Assembly (NCBI GenBank): GCA_050186335.1
Contig: JBFWYO010000014.1
Location: forward strand, 1-61,716
Reading direction: 5' to 3'
DNA: 61,716 nt
Origin: JBFWYO01 sp050186335
GTDB taxonomy: Bacteria; Pseudomonadota; Alphaproteobacteria; Bin65
In this document: piece by piece, positions 26,100 through 35,669 of the stretch
Layout: each line of letters opens with the position of its first letter
How positions within the stretch are numbered: the stretch's first letter is position 1
Notes under the pieces: generated by a model
Databases searched by the model: none
What the model saw: only the letters and a program-made list of their open reading frames with translations
What the model was told of the DNA's origin: nothing
Made by a program: the position numbers and the translations under genes

Positions 26100-27338
26100 T
26101 TACCCGATCGTTTCGATCGCGCGCACGACCGCAGCGATGTCCGCGTCGTAGCGAAAATTTAGGTTGCGTCGGATGACGTCGCCCAAGCGCCGTTCCTCGC
26201 GGTCATGCTCGGCGACTGCCACGACGACGCCCGCGTAGCGGTGGCCCATGAGTCCGCACAGCCGCGCGATCCATAGCCTCGGATTGGCGATAGCGGGCGA
26301 AATCTCGATCACGCGCGCACCCGGTGCAGCGTATACCGCGTTGAACATCCCGGATCCGTGCGGGCCGACGATGATTTTCGCGGCGGCAAACGCGCGGATC
26401 TGGTCGGCGATCGGCATGCCCGCCGGCCGTATCACGGTAAAGCCCCGGCGCGTCAGTTCATCGATGAGTTGTGCCTCGTTACGCATGTGTCGGCTGGACG
26501 CGATATCGTCCCGGCTGACATAAAGCCGCTCCGGCGCCTGCGGGACCGCCTCATGGCGCCGCCGGATGGCGCCATAACATTCCGCGAGCAGGTTCGAAGG
26601 ATGGGCGAATCCGCCCATGCCGAGCAGCGATGGAACGATCAGCCGATCCGCACGAACCATACCGGTGCCGCACTCGACAACGCACTCGGCCGGCAGACCG
26701 ATCGCGGCCAAGGTCTGGCGATGCCAGGGAGCAAGCGGCGCGCACAGTACGCGCAGGCGACCCGCGCGGATCTCATCCGCCAGGACATACGCGCCGGGCA
26801 GGCAATCCATCATCCAATGACCGAAGTTTCGATAGCCGCTGTGCTGCAGCAGCAAATAACAGCCCCGATAAATGGTGGCCGTTTTCAGAACGCTGCCTCT
26901 TGCGACGCAGCTGCTTTCGGATTGCGCAAACTCGGCGATGTTCGCCAATTTCGGCGATAGCCATCGGGCGGCCTGGGTGGCGGGATCGTACAAGGCGCCG
27001 GTCCGCCCGAAGGCGATTCCGGATCCCGGCAGCGCAAAGCATTCCGGGATGGCGACAAAGCGTGTCGGATCGGTCCGATACGCGGTTTGCGCGAGCAGCT
27101 CCGGAAAGTGACCGAGTTCCAATCCGCAACTCGCCGACCGGTCGACCGCCGGGCCGAAATCGTGCGCCTCGGAACCGTGCGATATCCAGGCGCGGGGCCG
27201 GTTGGGTTCGAGCCCGAATAGCTCGCCGCGCGCGGACTCGGGCCAGGCATCGTCGCCCTGGAATCGCAGCGGCAAGTCCGGCGCGTCGCCGCGCTTGCGG
27301 CGCCACCAATTCAGAGCCTTATCGAGCGGATGTCGCAA
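26100..27338 (-). CDS. Glycosyltransferase family 61 protein
   Basis: The 412-residue protein has the C-terminal GT61 (DUF563) region: YRNFGHWMMDCLPGAY, ERLYVSRDD, FAAAKIIVGPHGSGMFNAVYAAPGARVIEI. The family transfers pentoses or other sugars to glycans. The gene is convergent with the DegT gene (33-bp gap) and follows, by 10 bp, a secreted SH3-like protein gene on the same strand. It is a cytosolic or membrane-associated enzyme with no signal peptide. The acceptor is unknown. Confidence 0.82.
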   Translation of the reverse strand: MRHPLDKALNWWRRKRGDAPDLPLRFQGDDAWPESARGELFGLEPNRPRAWISHGSEAHDFGPAVDRSASCGLELGHFPELLAQTAYRTDPTRFVAIPECFALPGSGIAFGRTGALYDPATQAARWLSPKLANIAEFAQSESSCVARGSVLKTATIYRGCYLLLQHSGYRNFGHWMMDCLPGAYVLADEIRAGRLRVLCAPLAPWHRQTLAAIGLPAECVVECGTGMVRADRLIVPSLLGMGGFAHPSNLLAECYGAIRRRHEAVPQAPERLYVSRDDIASSRHMRNEAQLIDELTRRGFTVIRPAGMPIADQIRAFAAAKIIVGPHGSGMFNAVYAAPGARVIEISPAIANPRLWIARLCGLMGHRYAGVVVAVAEHDREERRLGDVIRRNLNFRYDADIAAVVRAIETIG

Positions 27339-27348
27339 CTGCCGGCGA

Positions 27349-28029
27349 TCAATCGCCGACCACGAAGAAGATCATCTTCCACTGGCCGTCGATCTTCTGA
27401 AACCCGGCGCGGTAATCGAGTGCCGCGTAAACCGCCGCGCGCCGCACGAAGCCCTCCTTGCCATCCGCGGTGCGTACTTTGATCCAGCCGGTCTTGGCAT
27501 CGTCCTTGTCCTCGCCGCCCCAATCGAGTACGCGCACGATATCGTACGAGAGCGGGGTGATGATGCGCGAAATCCGATCGGGCTCGACGTGCAGATTGGC
27601 GTTGTGTTCGACGACGATGGCGATATTGAATTCGTCGCCGCCCACGCCGCAATCGACCGCCCGGCACGGGTAATCGAAGGCATATGGGGCGACGAAATTG
27701 CCGTCCGGGTCGAACCGCCCACCGCGTTTGAGTACGGTCAACAATTCGCCCCATAGTTTCGGATCCTGGCGGACCAATTGGGCGAAGGCCGCGGGACCGG
27801 ACAGGCCGCCGAAACTCAGTTCAATGGTTGGCGCCATGAACGACATGACCTTGCGCAGGTCTTTGGCCTGCACGGCATCGATCAATGCGGCGCGCATCTG
27901 CACCAGGGCTTGATCCTTGGTCGCCTCGTCGACCGGCAGCGCCTTTTCGGCGTGCAGGGTGCCCGGCACAGCCAGCACGACCGTCATGGCCGCAACGGCC
28001 AAGCCGCGTGTCAGGATGTTCCAACGCAT
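27349..28029 (-). CDS. Secreted hypothetical protein with SH3-like C-terminus
   Basis: This 226-residue protein begins with a Sec signal (MRWNILTRGLAVAAMTVVLA, cleavage near LHAE). The rest is soluble and ends with GWIKVRTADGKEGFVRR, which resembles a bacterial SH3 strand pattern, then RAGFQKIDGQWKMIFFVVGD. It contains two Cys close together (DYPCRAVDCG) that could form a disulfide in the periplasm. The start is the ATG at 28029, five codons inside the open frame. No function is assigned. It precedes the GT61 gene by 10 bp and is probably cotranscribed with it. Confidence 0.7.
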   Translation of the reverse strand: MRWNILTRGLAVAAMTVVLAVPGTLHAEKALPVDEATKDQALVQMRAALIDAVQAKDLRKVMSFMAPTIELSFGGLSGPAAFAQLVRQDPKLWGELLTVLKRGGRFDPDGNFVAPYAFDYPCRAVDCGVGGDEFNIAIVVEHNANLHVEPDRISRIITPLSYDIVRVLDWGGEDKDDAKTGWIKVRTADGKEGFVRRAAVYAALDYRAGFQKIDGQWKMIFFVVGD

Positions 28030-28116
28030 CGCCTGCGCCTCCAATGTTCGGTCCGCGTTCGGATCGTCGTTGAGACTAGCACACGAGCTGCCCGCACAAC
28101 AAAGTGCCTGCGCACC

Positions 28117-30450
28117 CTAAGCCGCCCGACGCTTACGGTCGATCAGCCGCCACAAATTGTGCGGACTGGCCGGCATCTCGACTTGATGAATGCCGAGCGG
28201 GGCGAGGGCGTCGATAATGGCATTCATCGTGCACGCCATGGCGCCCACACAACCGGCCTCGCCGGCACCCTTGATGCCCAGCGGATTGGTCGGCGTCGGA
28301 ATCGGGTTGCTGGTGACTTCCACGCCGGGCATCTCGTCGGCCCGCGGCATTGCGTAGTCCATGAACGACCCGGACAGCAGCTGCCCGCTGGCTTGGTCAA
28401 AGACGATATTCTCCGAAAGGATCTGGCCGATGCCCTGAATCACGCCGCCGTGCATCTGGCCTTTCATCAGCAGCGGGTTCATCACCGTGCCGACGTCGTC
28501 GACGACCACGTAACGCGGAATTTCGACGACGCCGGTTTCCGGATCGATCTCCACCTCGCACACGTGGCAGCCGTTTGGGAACGTCGGCGCGAGCGGCGTG
28601 AACGAAGCGGCGGCGATCATCCCGGTTTCCACGCCCTTCGGCAGCAGCATCGGTTTGAACGCGGTCTGCACCGCATCGGTCAACGAAACCTTACGATCCG
28701 TGCCTACGACGACGAAATTGCCGTCGCGGAATTCGATATCGGTCTGCGCCGCTTCGAGCCGATGCGCGGCGATAATCCTGCATTTCTCGATGATCCGATC
28801 GGCAGCGCGCGACAGCGCGGCCCCGCCGAGGCCGGACGAGCGCGAGCCGAACGTGCCGTGTCCGTAAGGCGTCACGTCGGTATCGCCCTGTACGTAGCGG
28901 ATCTGCTCGAACGGAATGCCGAAGCGTTCCGACAGCAATTGCTTGAACACGGTCTCGTGTCCCTGGCCGTGGGAATGCGTGCCCATCATGACCGTACAGC
29001 CGCCGGATTGATCGAACTTGATCAATGCGCTCTCGTCGAAACCGCCGGCCGACTGTTCGATCGCGTTGACGACGCCGAGGCCGCGCAGTTTACCGCGCTT
29101 GGCCGCATCGGCGCGGCGCGCGGCGAAACCGGCCACGTCGGCGAGTTCCATCGCCATGTCCATGTTCTGTTCGAACGCACCCGAATCGTAGACAAAGGTC
29201 AGGCCGGTCTTGAATGGCATGGCGCTGGGCGGAATCATGTTGCGCCGGCGCAGCTCGATGCGGTCGATGCCCATCTCGCGCGCGGCCGCGTCGATCAGGC
29301 GTTCGACCGCGAACGTCGCTTCCGGGCGGCCGGCGCCGCGATAGGGGCCGGTCGGCGTGGTGTGCGAAAAGACTCCGGTCACGTCCGCGTAAATGGTCGG
29401 GGTGCGGTAAACCCCGGCAAGCCCGCCGATATTGCCGAACGACGGCAGCGGTCCAAACAGCGAAAGGTACGCGCCCAGGCCGTAGGTCTCCTTGGCGCGC
29501 AGGCCGAGAAACTCACCGTCCTTGGACAGCGCCAGTTCGACGCTCCAGATATTGTCCCGGCAATGTTCGTCGCAGACGAACGACTCGCTGCGATCCGCAA
29601 TCCATTTCACCGGCCGACCGATCTGCTTCGCTGCCCATAGCGCCAGCACCTGCTCCGGGTGCGTGCTGCTGCGGATGCCGAAGGCGCCGCCCATGTCCGG
29701 GCTGACCACGCGCAGCTGCGTTTCCGGAATTCGCAGCACGCCGGCCATGAAGGCGCGAAAATCGTGCGGGCCCTGGCAGCCGGAATAGATCGTATATCTT
29801 TGCTCGTGAACGTCGTAGGCGGCGACCGCCGACCGCGGCTCCATGGGCACGCCCGCAATGCGCGTGATTGTGTGGTCGAGCCTGGTGACGTGGTGCGCCT
29901 TGGCGAACGCGGCATCGGTTGCCGCTTTGTCGCCGATCTGATGCACGTAACAAATGTTGTTCGGCGCGTCCGGCCAGACGCGCGGCGCGTCCGCGTCGGT
30001 CGCATGGTCGGTTGATGTCACCGCGGGAAGTTCCTCGTACTCGACCTCGATGCGTTCGGCGGCGTCCTTGGCGGCGTTCAGGGTCTCCGCCAGAACGAAA
30101 GCAACGCCGTCGCCGACGTGACGCACGACTTCGTCCGCCAACGCGCGTCGGTGCGGCATATACATGGGCGATCCGCCCGGGCGCTTGAGCGCGAAACGCT
30201 GCGCCACCAGGCACGGCAGCGGCGCGAGCTGGTCGCCGATGTCTTTCGCCGTAAAGATGGCGATGACGTCCGGCATTTGTTTGGCCGCTGACGTATCGAT
30301 CGAAACGATGCGCGCATGCGCATGGGGCGAGCGCAGCAGTACCGCGCGCGCCTGGAACGGCAAGTTGATGTCGTCGGTGTAACGGCCGCCGCCGGTCAGC
30401 AGGCGCTGATCCTCGACCCGCGGAACCGGTTGACCCATGCCAAACTTCAC
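28117..30450 (-). CDS. Xanthine dehydrogenase-family molybdopterin-binding subunit (CoxL-like)
   Basis: The 777-residue protein has the aldehyde oxidase/xanthine dehydrogenase large-subunit layout: the a/b hammerhead start (RVEDQRLLTGGGRYTDDI), the Mo-site region with GGAFGIRSS and TPTGPYRGAGRPEA, and the C-terminal IKGAGEAGCVGA containing the conserved active-site Glu. The Cys loop of true CO dehydrogenase (AYRCSFR) is absent, so it oxidises another aromatic or aldehyde substrate. GTG 30450 is the likely start because GGGGAGG precedes it and family members begin at KFGMGQPV. No FeS or FAD subunit gene is beside it; partners must be elsewhere. It is divergent from an amidase gene. Confidence 0.87.
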   Translation of the reverse strand: MKFGMGQPVPRVEDQRLLTGGGRYTDDINLPFQARAVLLRSPHAHARIVSIDTSAAKQMPDVIAIFTAKDIGDQLAPLPCLVAQRFALKRPGGSPMYMPHRRALADEVVRHVGDGVAFVLAETLNAAKDAAERIEVEYEELPAVTSTDHATDADAPRVWPDAPNNICYVHQIGDKAATDAAFAKAHHVTRLDHTITRIAGVPMEPRSAVAAYDVHEQRYTIYSGCQGPHDFRAFMAGVLRIPETQLRVVSPDMGGAFGIRSSTHPEQVLALWAAKQIGRPVKWIADRSESFVCDEHCRDNIWSVELALSKDGEFLGLRAKETYGLGAYLSLFGPLPSFGNIGGLAGVYRTPTIYADVTGVFSHTTPTGPYRGAGRPEATFAVERLIDAAAREMGIDRIELRRRNMIPPSAMPFKTGLTFVYDSGAFEQNMDMAMELADVAGFAARRADAAKRGKLRGLGVVNAIEQSAGGFDESALIKFDQSGGCTVMMGTHSHGQGHETVFKQLLSERFGIPFEQIRYVQGDTDVTPYGHGTFGSRSSGLGGAALSRAADRIIEKCRIIAAHRLEAAQTDIEFRDGNFVVVGTDRKVSLTDAVQTAFKPMLLPKGVETGMIAAASFTPLAPTFPNGCHVCEVEIDPETGVVEIPRYVVVDDVGTVMNPLLMKGQMHGGVIQGIGQILSENIVFDQASGQLLSGSFMDYAMPRADEMPGVEVTSNPIPTPTNPLGIKGAGEAGCVGAMACTMNAIIDALAPLGIHQVEMPASPHNLWRLIDRKRRAA

Positions 30451-30635
30451 GCTCGTCCTCCCCAAATTTGCCGGTCCGGCGCGAGCCGCCAGCGTGTCAC
30501 TCTACGAAGCCGAGCGGGCAAACGGAAGTCGCCGTGCGCACCGCGCCGATGAGGTATGCGTCCGCCGGCGGCTTGGACCCGCGCTGCTGCATCTGGCATG
30601 ATGCCGCCGCCAACATCTAAGCAAAAAGAGGATCG

Positions 30636-31934
30636 ATGCAGCCCCTCAACGAATTGAGCGCGACGCAGGCGATGCGCCGACTGGAAGCCGGCGAACTGAC
30701 CGCGGAGCGCTATGTCGAAGCCTGCCTCGATCGCATCGGGCAGCGCGAGGGCGACGTGCGCGCCTGGGCCTATCTGGATCGCGACATGGCGCTGGCGATG
30801 GCGCGCGCGGCCGACAAGTCGCCGCGTACCGGCGCATTGCGGGGCATGCCGGTCGGCGTCAAGGACGTGTTCGCGACGTTCGACCAGCCGACGCAATATG
30901 GATCACCCATTTACAAGGGCCATCGGCCGGCCGCGGACGCCGCCTGCGTGGCCGCCGTGCGGGCCGCCGGGGCGGTCATCCTGGGTAAGACCGTGACGAC
31001 CGAATTCGCCACCTTTGCGCCCGACAAGACGCGCAATCCGCATCACCTCGGCCACACGCCGGGCGGCTCCTCCAGCGGTTCGGCGGCAGCGGTCGCCGAC
31101 TTCATGGTGCCGCTCGCGTTCGCGACGCAAACCGCCGGCTCGACGATCCGGCCGGCATCGTATTGCGGCATCGTCGGATTCAAGCCGACCTTCGGCACCA
31201 TTTCGCGCGCCGGATTGGCGCTGACTGGCGAGGCCACCCTCGATACCGTCGGCACGTACGCCCGCAGCATCGACGATATCGCGCTATTTACCGCCGCCGC
31301 GTCGTTGCGCGATGTCGCCGGGTTCGGCGCGCAGGTATCGGCGCAATTGAGGATCGGTCTTTACCGGCCGGCAGAATGGTCGGAAGTCGATCCGGCCTAT
31401 GCGCGCAAGATCGAAGACGCGGCCGAGCGACTGAAACGGGCCGGACATGCCGTTCGCGAGCTGACACCGCCCAAGCGGCTGGCCGGCCTAGCCGAAACGC
31501 AGTGGACCGTGATGCTGTACGAAATTTCGCGCGCATTGGCGCACGAGCGTGCGCGCCACGCCGAGTTGCTGACGCCGCGCCTACGGGCTGCGATCGACGA
31601 GGGTGTGGCCATCGCGCCGGAACGCTACGCCGCCGGGCTGCGCCACGCCGAAGCGAGCCGCGCCGCGATCGATGCTCTGTTTGCGGACTATGATCTGCTG
31701 ATCACCGCGGCGGCGCCCGGCGAAGCCCCGGTCGGGCTGGATCCGACCGGCAATCCGCTGCTGAACCGCTTGTGGACGATTCTGCACACGCCGTGCCTGA
31801 CGCTGCCCGTGTTTACCGGGCCTGCAGGCCTGCCGATGGGTCTGCAATTGGTAGGCCCGCGGTGGGGCGACGGGCAGCTCCTGGCCGCCGCGCGGATCGT
31901 GGCCAAGGATCTTGATCGGCCGCAGTTGATCTGA
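30636..31934 (+). CDS. Amidase (amidase signature family)
   Basis: The 432-residue enzyme has the complete Ser-cisSer-Lys set with the spacing of malonamidase E2: Lys76 in MPVGVKDV, Ser145 in TPGGSSSGS and Ser169 in TAGSTIRPA. It hydrolyses an amide to acid and ammonia in the cytosol. The ATG at 30636 lies behind AGAGGATC. It is divergent from the CoxL-like gene (185-bp gap), so the two may serve one nitrogen-containing substrate, but this is an inference. A tandem repeat follows the gene. Confidence 0.87.
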   Translation: MQPLNELSATQAMRRLEAGELTAERYVEACLDRIGQREGDVRAWAYLDRDMALAMARAADKSPRTGALRGMPVGVKDVFATFDQPTQYGSPIYKGHRPAADAACVAAVRAAGAVILGKTVTTEFATFAPDKTRNPHHLGHTPGGSSSGSAAAVADFMVPLAFATQTAGSTIRPASYCGIVGFKPTFGTISRAGLALTGEATLDTVGTYARSIDDIALFTAAASLRDVAGFGAQVSAQLRIGLYRPAEWSEVDPAYARKIEDAAERLKRAGHAVRELTPPKRLAGLAETQWTVMLYEISRALAHERARHAELLTPRLRAAIDEGVAIAPERYAAGLRHAEASRAAIDALFADYDLLITAAAPGEAPVGLDPTGNPLLNRLWTILHTPCLTLPVFTGPAGLPMGLQLVGPRWGDGQLLAAARIVAKDLDRPQLI

Positions 31935-31964
31935 CGCCGCGCCCGCCGACCGATCGGGGCACCC

Positions 31965-32040
31965 CGGTCGGGCCAAGGGGTCGGGCCAAGGGTCGGGTCA
32001 AGGGGTGAGGCCACGGGGTGAGGCCAAGGGGTGATGGCGG
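31965..32040. repeat. 12-13-bp tandem repeat, about six units
   Basis: Downstream of the amidase six imperfect units of about 13 bp follow head to tail. The clearest is GGGTCGGGCCAAG at 31978-31990; the others are near 31965, 31991, 32003, 32016 and 32029, with changes to GGGTGAGGCCAAG. The run ends in GGGTGATGGCGG. It lies in a 180-bp gap before the SGNH gene at 32115. It is not coding in any convincing frame and has no T-run. Confidence 0.7.
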
Positions 32041-32114
32041 GGGCCTGGCGAAGTTTTGCGGATTATTGACCATGCGGCGGCGCCGTTAACAATTTTTCGC
32101 CATGATCCGTTCGT

Positions 32115-32921
32115 ATGCTAAGAAATTGTCGGCTTTTTCACCGTCCGATATCCCCCGTGCGTCGCAAATTCAGTCTCGCGCTCATCGTCTTCCCCCTCGG
32201 CCGCATCGCCGCATGCGCGCTGCCGATGCTGTTCGCCGCAGCGGCGAACGCGCAGACCAGCAAGGCGCCCGCGCCGAAGCCGTATACCATCGCCGTGATC
32301 GGCGACTCCCAGGCGGATGGCATTTGGGGCGCCGTGTACCGCGCAACGTTCCAGGAAACGGGTGTCAAGGTACTGCGGGAGGCGATCAATTCGAGCGGTT
32401 TTACCAGCATGACCTGGATTCCCCAGTTGCAGGCGATCGTCGCCAAGCAGCCGGTTCATGCCGTGGTCATGTTCATCGGCACCAACGATCGGCAGTGGGT
32501 GGTTGCCGGCCCGCGCACGCGGCACCCCTACGGCACGAAGGAATGGAACGACGCGTATCTGGAGCGAGTCGATGCGTTCATGGCCTATACCCAGGCGAAA
32601 GAGCTGAAGACGGTCTGGGTCGGTCTGCCGGTCATGCGCAAGGCGGACTTGTCCGAAACCGCCAAGCGCCTGAATGACCTGTTCGAGACCAAAGCCAAGA
32701 CGTACGGCGTGCTGTACGTTCCGTCTTGGGGTATGACGGTCGACGAGAAGGGCGAATATGCCGCATACAAGGCGGGCGCCGACGGACGTCAACAATTGAT
32801 CCGCGCCAATGACGGCATTCATCTCACGGACCGGGGTTATGATCTTATTGCCGGGGAAATCCTCAAACTGTTGCGACCGGATATCGACCTGTTCAAATTA
32901 CTTCAAGCGCCGCCACTCTAG
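32115..32921 (+). CDS. Secreted SGNH-family hydrolase (DUF459 type)
   Basis: The 268-residue protein has an N-terminal export segment (LIVFPLGRIAACALPMLFAAAANA) and then the SGNH blocks: GDSQADG (block I, Ser nucleophile), FIGTNDRQ (block III, Asn) and NDGIHLTDRGY (block V, Asp-His). These are the catalytic residues of GDSL/SGNH esterases and acyltransferases. Its 3' end overlaps the next SGNH gene, and an MBOAT gene follows. This suggests periplasmic O-acylation or deacylation of a glycan. Confidence 0.8.
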   Translation: MLRNCRLFHRPISPVRRKFSLALIVFPLGRIAACALPMLFAAAANAQTSKAPAPKPYTIAVIGDSQADGIWGAVYRATFQETGVKVLREAINSSGFTSMTWIPQLQAIVAKQPVHAVVMFIGTNDRQWVVAGPRTRHPYGTKEWNDAYLERVDAFMAYTQAKELKTVWVGLPVMRKADLSETAKRLNDLFETKAKTYGVLYVPSWGMTVDEKGEYAAYKAGADGRQQLIRANDGIHLTDRGYDLIAGEILKLLRPDIDLFKLLQAPPL

Positions 32922-34230
32922 CTTCGCCGCGCTGGTCGTCGCCGCTGTGGCGATGGCTTTGATACTGTCGCCGACTTCTGCTCGGGCGGAATCGAGCCGA
33001 AACTCCGATGCCTACACGCGCCTGGCGCCCGGCCTGAACGGCTTCTACCAGACCCTGGCGCGGCTCGAGAACAATCCTCGCTCGGTCGGGCGCGTGACGA
33101 TTTTGCAGATCGGCGACAGTCACACGGCCGGCGACCATATCAGCGGGCGCTTGCGGGAATTGTTACAGGAGCGCTTCGGCAATGCCGGGCGCGGCATGCT
33201 CGCGCCCGGCGATCCGTATCCGTATTATCGGCCTTATCAAGTGAAAGTGACGCAGACGCGCGGCTGGCTGGTGGTCTCCAGCATCAAGCCGGATACCGCC
33301 GGCCCGTTCGGCCTTGCGGGCTACAATCTGCGCGGCCGCCGACCCGCCGACAAGATAACCCTCGCCGTCAAGGACGAGACGCCGGCATTCGATATGGTCG
33401 AAATCGAGTATCTGAAGCGGCCGAAGGCCGGCACCATTGTGGTCGCGGTCGACGGTCGGGTCGTGCAGCGCATCCGAACCGCCGCCGCCAAGTCCGGTTT
33501 CGACCGCACGCTCGTCCGCCTGCGTAAACCCGGTCGAGAGGTCGAGGTCTGGCCGGCGGGCGACGGATTGATCGAATTGCTGTCCTGGGGGGTCAGCAAC
33601 AACAAGCCCGGGATCGTCTACCTGGCGCATGGGTTCGGCGGAACGACCATCAACATCGTCGATCGCTGGGATCCGGACATCGTCGGTTGGCAACTGCGCC
33701 ACCTCAAGCCGGCGATGATCGTCGTCGCGTTCGGCACCAACGAGGGCTTCGCGCCGGCTTTCGATCCGGAGACATACATCCGGGATTTCAACGCGCGAAT
33801 GGCGCTGCTGCGCCGAGGCGCGCCGGACGCCGCGATCGTCGTGGTCGGGCCGCCCGACGCGAGCCGGTTGCCGGGTTATTGTTTCAAGAAGCGCGACGAA
33901 CTTGACGGATTCAGCTGCGCTTCGCTGAGCAAGGACGAGATCATCAATTACGCCAGCCTGCTGCGCGATCAGGATCGCAGCCTATGCCGCTTCCACGCGC
34001 CGCCCGCGCTCGCCATGGTGCGCGACGTGCAGCGGGCGATCTCGGCGCGTAACGGTTACCTGTTCTACGATTGGCAGCAGCTGATGAAGGGCGAGTGCGG
34101 CACCGACAAGTGGGCGCGGATGGACCCGCCGCTGGCGCATTTCGACCGCATCCACATGCGCATCGAAGGCTACGCGATGACCGGCGAGGATATGTTCAAG
34201 CTCATCCTGGCGCGCTACCGGCGGCGTTGA
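32839..34230 (+). CDS. Second secreted SGNH/GDSL-like protein
   Basis: The 463-residue frame has a hydrophobic export segment (ALVVAAVAMALILSPTSARA) and the blocks ILQIGDSHTAGDH (Ser), VAFGTNEGFAP (Asn) and HFDRIHMRIEGY (Asp-His). The GTNEG form is typical of proteins that accompany MBOAT acyltransferases. The middle part with the VEVWPAGDGLIELLSWG segment is an inserted beta domain. The start is uncertain: ATG 32839 is the first plausible ATG and overlaps the previous gene by 83 bp. The MBOAT gene follows after 30 bp, so the two probably work together. Confidence 0.8.
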   Translation: MILLPGKSSNCCDRISTCSNYFKRRHSSFAALVVAAVAMALILSPTSARAESSRNSDAYTRLAPGLNGFYQTLARLENNPRSVGRVTILQIGDSHTAGDHISGRLRELLQERFGNAGRGMLAPGDPYPYYRPYQVKVTQTRGWLVVSSIKPDTAGPFGLAGYNLRGRRPADKITLAVKDETPAFDMVEIEYLKRPKAGTIVVAVDGRVVQRIRTAAAKSGFDRTLVRLRKPGREVEVWPAGDGLIELLSWGVSNNKPGIVYLAHGFGGTTINIVDRWDPDIVGWQLRHLKPAMIVVAFGTNEGFAPAFDPETYIRDFNARMALLRRGAPDAAIVVVGPPDASRLPGYCFKKRDELDGFSCASLSKDEIINYASLLRDQDRSLCRFHAPPALAMVRDVQRAISARNGYLFYDWQQLMKGECGTDKWARMDPPLAHFDRIHMRIEGYAMTGEDMFKLILARYRRR

Positions 34231-34260
34231 CGCGATGGCACGACACGGTACGCGCCAGCC

Positions 34261-35664
34261 ATGATTTTCCCAACCCTCAGCTTCCTGCTGTTCTTCCTGT
34301 TCGTGTTTCCGGTCAGCTGGGCGATCCGCAACCGGCACGAAACGCGCAAATACTTTCTGATCGCGGCGAGCTATTTTTTCTACGCCTTCTGGGACTGGCG
34401 CTTCGCGTTCCTGCTGCTGGCCAGCACGGTGGTCAATTACGCCGGCGGCAAGTGGGTGTTCGAGGCGCATGACGAGCGCACGCGGAAGTGGGGGGTGGCG
34501 CTCGGCGTTGCCGCCAACCTGCTGTTCCTGTCGTACTTCAAGTACTGCGAATTCTTCATTCAATCGCTCAACGACGTGTTGGTATCTTTCGGCATTCAGC
34601 GGGAATTGCCGATCTGGGAAATCATCCTGCCGGTCGGCATCTCGTTTTTCACGTTCCAGGGCATTTCCTACATCGTCGACTGCTACCGGCGCGACGTCCC
34701 GCACGCCTACAAGCTGACTGACGTGATGCTGTACAATTCATTCTTCCCGCATCTGGTCGCGGGCCCGATCGTGCGCGCCGCCGACTTCATGCCGCAGCTC
34801 GATCGCAAGCCCGATCCATCGAGGATTCTGGTCGGCATGGCGCTGGTGCTGATCCTGTGGGGGCTGTTCGAGAAATCGGTCATCGCCAACGAGATCGCGA
34901 TCGGTCTCGTGGACAAGGTGTTCTTCGATCCCTCGCGCTACGGCCCAGTGGACTTGCTGTTGGCGGCCTACGGCTACGCCGTGCAGATCTACTGCGACTT
35001 TTCCGCCTACAGCGATATGGCGATCGGCCTGGCGGCCCTGTTCGGCTACCATTTCCAGCGCAATTTCAACCAACCCTACCGCGCCGCCACGCTGCAGGAT
35101 TTCTGGCGCCGTTGGCATATTTCCCTGTCGAGCTGGCTGCGCGACTATCTTTATCGCCCGCTGGGCGGCAACCGCGGCGGCAGGTTCAAGACCTACCGCA
35201 ACCTGTTTCTGACCATGATCCTGGGCGGCATCTGGCACGGGGCGGCATGGAATTTCATCTTCTGGGGGTTCCTGCACGGCGTCGGGCTGGCGATCGAACG
35301 CGCACTCGGTTTCCGCCTGCCCGGTACGCGGCTCGGCCGTGCGCTGGCGATCTTCGTCGTGTTTCATTTCGTTGTGCTGTGCTGGATCTTCTTCCGCGCC
35401 GATTCGTTCGATAAGGCGTGGCAGTTCCTCGCTGCCTTCGGCAACGTGGGCTTGCCGGTCCAGCATGCCGGCGGATTGGTGATCGGCTTGATCGCATTCG
35501 GACTGGCGATTCATTTCACGCCGTCCGACATGCTGGCGCGCAGCGAACGCACATGGGGCCGGTGGCCGGCGCTGGTTCAGGGCACGGCGGCCGGCGCGCT
35601 GGTCGTCGCCATCGAGGCGTTCGGCACCGGCGCCGCCGCGCCGTTCATCTATTTCCGGTTCTGA
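34261..35664 (+). CDS. MBOAT family membrane O-acyltransferase (AlgI-like)
   Basis: The 467-residue polytopic protein has about ten hydrophobic segments and the MBOAT signatures: FFPHLVAGPIVR, DFWRRWHISLSSWLRDYLYRPLGG with His286, and GGIWHGAAWNF with the catalytic His326. AlgI-type proteins move acetyl groups across the inner membrane for transfer to extracytoplasmic glycans. The two SGNH genes upstream would complete the transfer, as AlgJ/AlgX or DltD do for other polymers. It is the third gene of the set, and a small membrane gene starts five bases after its stop. Confidence 0.92.
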   Translation: MIFPTLSFLLFFLFVFPVSWAIRNRHETRKYFLIAASYFFYAFWDWRFAFLLLASTVVNYAGGKWVFEAHDERTRKWGVALGVAANLLFLSYFKYCEFFIQSLNDVLVSFGIQRELPIWEIILPVGISFFTFQGISYIVDCYRRDVPHAYKLTDVMLYNSFFPHLVAGPIVRAADFMPQLDRKPDPSRILVGMALVLILWGLFEKSVIANEIAIGLVDKVFFDPSRYGPVDLLLAAYGYAVQIYCDFSAYSDMAIGLAALFGYHFQRNFNQPYRAATLQDFWRRWHISLSSWLRDYLYRPLGGNRGGRFKTYRNLFLTMILGGIWHGAAWNFIFWGFLHGVGLAIERALGFRLPGTRLGRALAIFVVFHFVVLCWIFFRADSFDKAWQFLAAFGNVGLPVQHAGGLVIGLIAFGLAIHFTPSDMLARSERTWGRWPALVQGTAAGALVVAIEAFGTGAAAPFIYFRF

Positions 35665-35669
35665 CCGCG

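Noticed and set aside
27778..29640. Plus-strand 620-codon frame antisense to the CoxL-like gene
   Set aside because: The composition is His/Arg-rich without domain motifs, and the minus strand encodes a clear molybdenum hydroxylase.
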